DNA from: Burkholderia sp.
GTDB lineage: Bacteria; Pseudomonadota; Gammaproteobacteria; Burkholderiales; Burkholderiaceae
Assembly (NCBI GenBank): GCA_030151225.1
Contig: JASLEG010000034.1
Coordinates: 1-18,279 of the forward strand
Direction: 5' to 3'
DNA: 18,279 nucleotides
A model generated the notes under the pieces. It searched no databases and was not told where the DNA came from. It saw nothing but the letters and a program-made list of their open reading frames with translations. Below, piece by piece: positions 14,940 to 18,279 of the stretch. Each line of letters opens with the position of its first letter. The stretch's first letter is position 1. The translations under genes and the position numbers were made by a program.

Positions 14940-15745
14940 TTCCGGGGCGTGCGTCGCGAGACGAGCTGCTTGAACACCTGGCGGAAGCCGAAGTACGCGA
15001 TCGCGTCCTTCATGTTCGAGATGAAGCGCTTCCACGGGCGCATGCCCGGATCGGTCACGTATTCGAAGGTCAGCGACACGCGGATCTCGTTCTCGCCGGC
15101 CGGCGTGACGCGGTGGCGCAGCTTGTCGCCGTCGAACAGCACGATGCCGCCGTCGGGAATCCGCACCGCGCCGGGCGCGTCGGCCACGGCCGGGTTGCGC
15201 GTGTGCAGTTCGTATTCGAGCTGGCAGGTGGATTCGTCGATCACGCCGATCAGCAGCGTGTAGCGGCGGCCGTCGTAATAGGACGTGTCGTAGTGCCAGC
15301 CGATGTGGTCGCCGGGTTTGGTGTAGTAGTACAGCGCGTAGGCGTGCGGATCGTCGGCGGGCGAGACCTGCAGCGTGTCGCCGGTCAGCTTCTCGAGGAA
15401 GCCGATCAGCGCCTTCGAGCGGTACAGCTCGGCGATGTAGGGCGCCTTCTCGTCGATCGTGTGACGGCTCACGCTGCCGCCCTGCTTGTGGCCGGGCAGG
15501 TAATTGCGGTTCAGCTCGGGCAGCAGCGCGCGCGACAGGTCGGCGAGCTGCCTCGAGGCTTCGGGCGGCAGGAAGCTGCCGAGATGGATGAACGCGCCCT
15601 GGCGGTCGAACTCGCGCTGCAGGTGATCGGTGTCGAGCCTGGCGACGGCGCCGGCCACGGCGCGGTCGGCGCTGGCGGCGGGGGCCGCGGGCGACTGGCC
15701 GGTGGCGGCGCGCGGCTCGAATCCGGCTTCGGTCTGGGTACTCAT
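14936..15745 (-). CDS. 2-oxoglutarate/Fe(II)-dependent oxygenase in phosphonate cluster
   Basis: This 269-residue protein has a double-stranded beta-helix core with the facial triad His151-x-Asp153 (in GWHYDTSYYDG) and His211 (KLRHRVTP). Arg222 in EIRVSLTFEY is placed to bind 2-oxoglutarate. The family hydroxylates or otherwise oxidises small molecules, lipids or proteins in the cytoplasm. In this cluster the natural guess is hydroxylation of AEP, of CMP-AEP, or of the lipid product; the sequence does not settle which. Residues 1-36 are an Ala/Pro-rich, probably disordered extension. No clear Shine-Dalgarno precedes the ATG at 15745, so an internal GTG start at about residue 30 is possible. 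The gene begins 8 nt after the CDP-alcohol phosphatidyltransferase stop and overlaps the flippase-like gene by 4 nt. Confidence 0.9.
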   Translation of the reverse strand: MSTQTEAGFEPRAATGQSPAAPAASADRAVAGAVARLDTDHLQREFDRQGAFIHLGSFLPPEASRQLADLSRALLPELNRNYLPGHKQGGSVSRHTIDEKAPYIAELYRSKALIGFLEKLTGDTLQVSPADDPHAYALYYYTKPGDHIGWHYDTSYYDGRRYTLLIGVIDESTCQLEYELHTRNPAVADAPGAVRIPDGGIVLFDGDKLRHRVTPAGENEIRVSLTFEYVTDPGMRPWKRFISNMKDAIAYFGFRQVFKQLVSRRTPRK

Positions 15746-15753
15746 GGATTCGG

Positions 15754-16437
15754 TCAGGCTTTGGTGGAATTGGCGGCGGTGGCGGCCGGCGTGGCCGGCG
15801 CGGTGGCGGCACGGCGCACGATGCGCCAGTAGTCCACCACCACCCACGCGGCGAACAGCGGCGCGCCGATCGCGGCGGCCAGCACGAAGCGTTCGACGCC
15901 GTCGAGCAGGGTGACGATCGGCAGCAGGTACAGCACGTCCTCGGTCTCGAAGCCGGCGAACGACGCCTGTTTGGTGCCGGCCTTGCCGGCGAACGACTCG
16001 ATGCGCATGCGCAGGAAGAAGATCAGCGCCACGGCCCCGCCCGCGAGCGTGCCGAGCAGCACCGGCGGCGCGAACATGTGGCCGCCCTGGGCCACGATGC
16101 CGGCGCCCATGCAGACGAACAGCGCCACGGTGATCACCGCGTCGCTGGCCAGATCGTAGAAGTGGCCGATCTTGCTGGTCTTGCCGCTGATGCGTGCGAG
16201 TTCACCGTCGGTGTGATCGACGAAATTCGACAGCACGATCAGGAACGCGCCCGCGTTGATCCAGCCGAAGCCGCCCTGCGCGAGGCAGACGGCGCCCGCC
16301 AGCCCGATCAGCAGGCGCAGCGTGGTCAGGTGGTTCGGGGTGACGGGAGTATCGACGAGCGGCGTGACGAGCCGGCGCGCGAGTCGCGCATCCCAGGTGC
16401 GCGGGGGCGGCGGCGCGATGTGTTTTCTTTGGTCCAT
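15754..16437 (-). CDS. CDP-alcohol phosphatidyltransferase family protein
   Basis: This 227-residue integral membrane enzyme has the full CDP-alcohol phosphotransferase signature: Asp77-Gly78-x2-Ala81-Arg82-x8-Gly91-x3-Asp95-x3-Asp99. Several hydrophobic segments follow, and a Pro/basic N-terminus of about 30 residues precedes them. Family members swap CMP from a CDP- or CMP-activated group for an alcohol, as in phospholipid synthesis. Next to CMP-AEP-forming genes it probably transfers the AEP headgroup to an alcohol acceptor such as diacylglycerol, giving a phosphonolipid; transfer of a phosphatidyl group to another alcohol is the alternative. The ATG at 16437 has no good Shine-Dalgarno. 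It is the first gene of the cluster, after a 530-nt gene-free region. Confidence 0.9.
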   Translation of the reverse strand: MDQRKHIAPPPPRTWDARLARRLVTPLVDTPVTPNHLTTLRLLIGLAGAVCLAQGGFGWINAGAFLIVLSNFVDHTDGELARISGKTSKIGHFYDLASDAVITVALFVCMGAGIVAQGGHMFAPPVLLGTLAGGAVALIFFLRMRIESFAGKAGTKQASFAGFETEDVLYLLPIVTLLDGVERFVLAAAIGAPLFAAWVVVDYWRIVRRAATAPATPAATAANSTKA

Positions 16438-16967
16438 CGGCGGAATATATACGGATTTGTAACGATTTGCTTTTTCGCAGGCTCAATTTTGACATGCCCG
16501 TGTCGCAGTCGGGTTCGACCAAAATGTCGTGCATGTCGCGACACGCGAAGTCGGGCGACGGGATTTGCGGCGTTTAGTCGCGTTTCGTGGCGCGAGCACC
16601 CTGCGCAGCCCGCGAGGAGTATGGCTTCCGGCCTTGCTGCACCAAGCCCGGGGGCATTTGGGGCGCGATGACAGGTGCGCGAAAGCGGTGCCGGCCGCGG
16701 CCATTTCGCCAGGTTTCGGGGCACGCGATCTGTTGCGTCATGTGCAGTTTCGCGGCAACACCGAAGCGTGCGAAATCGCCACGGGCGCGCGATCGATGGG
16801 CGGTGCTTGTCGACGGCGGGCTGCACAATCCTGCATTCCGGGCGGGATTGTTCGAAATCTCCTGCAACAGGGGAGGCACGCAACGTGCTGGCTTGATCGG
16901 GCCCCTCTCGCACGGCAAGCTGTGCGGTACCTGCCGTCTTTCCTTTCATCGCTTTCATTTCGCCGAC
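16438..16967. other. 530-nt gene-free divergent region with likely operon promoter
   Basis: No convincing gene lies here; the open frames show no coherent protein. The part next to the phosphonate operon (16441-16500) is clearly AT-richer than its surroundings and should hold the operon promoter, but no clean sigma-70 pair can be fixed. TGTCG occurs at 16501, 16525 and 16534, the last within the perfect palindrome TGTCGCGACA (16534-16543), which could be an operator. The part from 16570 to 16967 shows nothing further I can support apart from the leader of the LprI-like gene. Confidence 0.5.
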
Positions 16968-17381
16968 ATGCCGCTTTCCCTCCGCTCCGCCCGCTGCCTC
17001 TCGTCGTTCCTGTTCGCGCTCGCGGCCGGTGGCGCCGCCCACGCAGGGACGCCCGACTGCGCGACCACGGCCACCACCCAGGTCGACATCAATGCCTGCG
17101 CGGCCGGCAAGTATCAGCAGGCCGATGCGCAGTTGAACCGCACCTATCGGCAGTTGCTCGGCCGCGAGGACGGGCAGGCCGCCGCGCAACTGAAGGAGGC
17201 GCAGCGCCGCTGGGTGGCGTGGCGCGATGCGCAGTGCGCGTTCGAGGCCGGCGGCGTGAGCGGCGGCAGCGCCCAGCCGATGGTGCTCGACCAGTGCCTC
17301 GAGCGTCTGACGCGCGCCCAGACCTCGTTGCTCGACAGCCATCTGCATTGTCAGGAGGGCGACCTCGCCTGCATGAATTGA
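16968..17381 (+). CDS. Secreted LprI/DUF1311-like small protein
   Basis: This 137-residue protein has a Sec signal peptide (about residues 1-26, ending GGAAHA) and a small helical domain like the LprI N-terminal/DUF1311 family. Typical features are the early DCATTATTQVDINACAA segment, ADAQLNRTYRQLL, then LKEAQRRWVAWRDAQCAFE, and a late cluster of Cys residues (QCLE, HCQ, LAC). The even number of Cys suggests disulfides in the periplasm. Mycobacterial LprI inhibits lysozyme; most proteobacterial relatives are uncharacterised. The start is the ATG at 16968, directly at the signal peptide; the longer frame to 16587 is non-coding in appearance. It points away from the phosphonate operon and is probably independent of it. 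Confidence 0.87.
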   Translation: MPLSLRSARCLSSFLFALAAGGAAHAGTPDCATTATTQVDINACAAGKYQQADAQLNRTYRQLLGREDGQAAAQLKEAQRRWVAWRDAQCAFEAGGVSGGSAQPMVLDQCLERLTRAQTSLLDSHLHCQEGDLACMN

Positions 17382-17390
17382 GCGGGGCGG

Positions 17391-17402
17391 CGGGCCAGCC
17401 CG
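17391..17402 (+). terminator. Weak hairpin after the LprI-like gene
   Basis: CGGGC-CA-GCCCG lies 9 nt beyond the stop codon. The loop is only 2 nt and no T-tract follows directly, so a terminator role is uncertain. Confidence 0.2.
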
Positions 17403-17482
17403 TTCCGGCAGCTTTCGTTCCCCGCTTCTCCCTGATTTTCAATGCATTTTTCCTTATAACCGGCGACAGGCCTTCGTTTAAG

Positions 17483-17513
17483 ATTCCGGAACATTTCTTT
17501 CGTTTTCCGGAAT
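17483..17513. promoter_or_regulatory. Paired TTCCGGAA palindromes before the last ORF
   Basis: ATTCCGGAA (17483-17491) and TTCCGGAAT (17505-17513) form a perfect 9-bp inverted repeat with a 13-nt spacer. Each half also contains the palindrome TTCCGGAA, and the two copies start 21 bp apart, about two helical turns. The stretch is AT-rich against the local background and lies just upstream of the last ORF, so it looks like a regulator binding region. Confidence 0.45.
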
Positions 17514-17520
17514 TCCGACG

Positions 17521-17589
17521 ATGTCGCCGCCTTGCCACCTTTCCCGCCCGACCAGGCCCGTCAGCCGATCGAGGGCGCGCGCGTGGTGA
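17521..17589 (+). CDS. Possible 22-codon leader ORF before the last gene
   Basis: An ATG at 17521 opens a 22-codon frame (MSPPCHLSRPTRPVSRSRAR, then AW) ending in TGA at 17587-17589. The stop overlaps a GTG at 17586 in the next gene's frame (GTGA), as in translationally coupled genes. The codons look less natural than those of the main frame, so it may instead be the true N-terminus of that gene, split by a frameshift. Confidence 0.25.
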   Translation: MSPPCHLSRPTRPVSRSRARAW

Positions 17590-18279
17590 CGCGTCCGGTC
17601 GGTCCTCCCGCCTCGTCTTCCCCGGCAGCGCAGCCGGCTGCCGGGGAGTCGGCCGGTACCGCGCCGGCGTCGTCCTCACTGCCTCCCGCTCCCGCGTCCA
17701 ATTCGACGCCGCTGTCCGCCGCGCTGCACGATCTCGCCGCGCACGAGGCGCCGCCGCGTCCCGTGGTGCGCCGCCTGGGCGCCGATGCGCTGGCCTCGCT
17801 CGAGCGCTCGCGCGCGAAGCAGGCGGCGGCGCAGAAGCCGTCCGTGCCGGTGCGCGAGCGTCTGGCCGGTGCCGCCAGCGGCCGCCAGCTGGCCGTGACG
17901 GCCGGCGTGCCCGGCACCGGCTGGACCGTCAACGGCCCGCTGCGCGACGGGGCGCCGGGGCAGACGCACGCGGGCGTGGCGGGGCCGCCGGGCCCGCTCG
18001 GCGCGAAGCTCGCGACGCCGCCGACCGAGGCGGGACACGATCCCGAACTCGACGAGGCGCGGCGCCTGCTCGGGCTCGCCGACGCGATGGCGCAGAGCCT
18101 CGCGAAGCCGGCCGTGACCGTCTACGACCGCCCGGCGACCTCGGCCGCGCGCCGCGTCGTGAATCAGGTCGTGCCGTGGTTCGGGCCGACGCCGCTCAAG
18201 GCGCTCGCGAGCTTCACGACCGGCCGCGGCACGCAGCTCACCGCGCCGGCGCCGCGCCACGAGCCGGTGCTCGCGCGCG
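17583..18279 (+). CDS. Unrecognised Ala/Pro-rich protein, C-terminus cut by window edge
   Basis: A frame with strong GC3 codon bias is open from 17460 to the window edge. It has no in-frame ATG near its beginning. GTG at 17583 follows GAGGG with 7-nt spacing and is my choice; GTG 17586 and TTG 17532 are alternatives. From GTG 17583, 232 residues are visible. The first 40 or so are Pro/Ser/Ala-rich and probably disordered. The next part is Ala/Arg-rich and helical (LSAALHDLAAHE, LASLERSRAKQAAA), then a Gly/Pro-rich linker, then DEARRLLGLADAMAQSLAK and VVNQVVPWFGPTPLKALASF. There is no signal peptide and no membrane segment. I do not recognise the family. A disordered N-terminus like this occurs in secreted effectors, but nothing here proves that. 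Confidence 0.6.
   Translation, partial: MVTRPVGPPASSSPAAQPAAGESAGTAPASSSLPPAPASNSTPLSAALHDLAAHEAPPRPVVRRLGADALASLERSRAKQAAAQKPSVPVRERLAGAASGRQLAVTAGVPGTGWTVNGPLRDGAPGQTHAGVAGPPGPLGAKLATPPTEAGHDPELDEARRLLGLADAMAQSLAKPAVTVYDRPATSAARRVVNQVVPWFGPTPLKALASFTTGRGTQLTAPAPRHEPVLAR

Noticed and set aside
16574..16918. A 114-codon minus-strand ORF in the region before the LprI-like gene
   Set aside because: No coherent domain, no ribosome site and poor coding character; the region is better read as non-coding.
17473..17502. Possible hrpII box (TTCG-N16-TTCG) that would mark a type III effector promoter
   Set aside because: TTCG occurs at 17473 and 17499 but the spacing is 22 nt, not 16, so it does not fit the motif.

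Overview
The window looks like a chromosomal segment of a high-GC betaproteobacterium, most likely a Burkholderia, possibly the plant-associated gladioli/glumae/plantarii group. This rests on strong GC3 codon use, the gene families present and the general style of the proteins. No taxonomic marker gene (rRNA, housekeeping gene) is present, so the species is an inference. No tRNA, rRNA, CRISPR array, insertion sequence or phage gene was seen.

Left part (1-9000) is ordinary accessory and housekeeping content. A partial MFS exporter diverges from a LysR regulator. A DJ-1/PfpI-family protein lies downstream of a LysE/RhtB exporter, and that exporter diverges from a second LysR regulator. Then come a hemolysin III/PAQR membrane protein with a probable GTG start, prolyl aminopeptidase, a secreted glycine-zipper protein with a long Pro/Gly/Tyr/Gln repeat domain, and a FUSC-type membrane protein.

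Central part (9120-16437) is the main interest: a seven-gene minus-strand cluster for making and using a C-P bond compound. In transcription order it holds a CDP-alcohol phosphatidyltransferase, a 2-oxoglutarate/Fe(II) oxygenase, an HpnL-like flippase/LPG-synthase-type membrane protein, a stand-alone nucleotidyltransferase, a PEP mutase fused to a second nucleotidyltransferase, phosphonopyruvate decarboxylase and 2-aminoethylphosphonate (AEP) transaminase. Four junctions are 4-nt ATGA overlaps, one gap is 8 nt, and one 86-nt gap carries two strong hairpins. A textbook intrinsic terminator with a UUCG loop closes the cluster after phnW. The implied route is PEP to phosphonopyruvate, phosphonoacetaldehyde, AEP and CMP-AEP, then transfer of the AEP headgroup to an alcohol acceptor. 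There is no glycosyltransferase and no phosphonate-degradation gene in the window, so an AEP phosphonolipid, possibly hydroxylated and flipped across the inner membrane, is my leading but unproven reading.

Right part (16438-18279) starts with a 530-nt gene-free region that should hold the operon promoter. It continues with a small secreted LprI/DUF1311-like protein and an AT-richer promoter-like stretch with paired TTCCGGAA palindromes. It ends with an unrecognised Ala/Pro-rich ORF that runs off the window and whose start is unclear.
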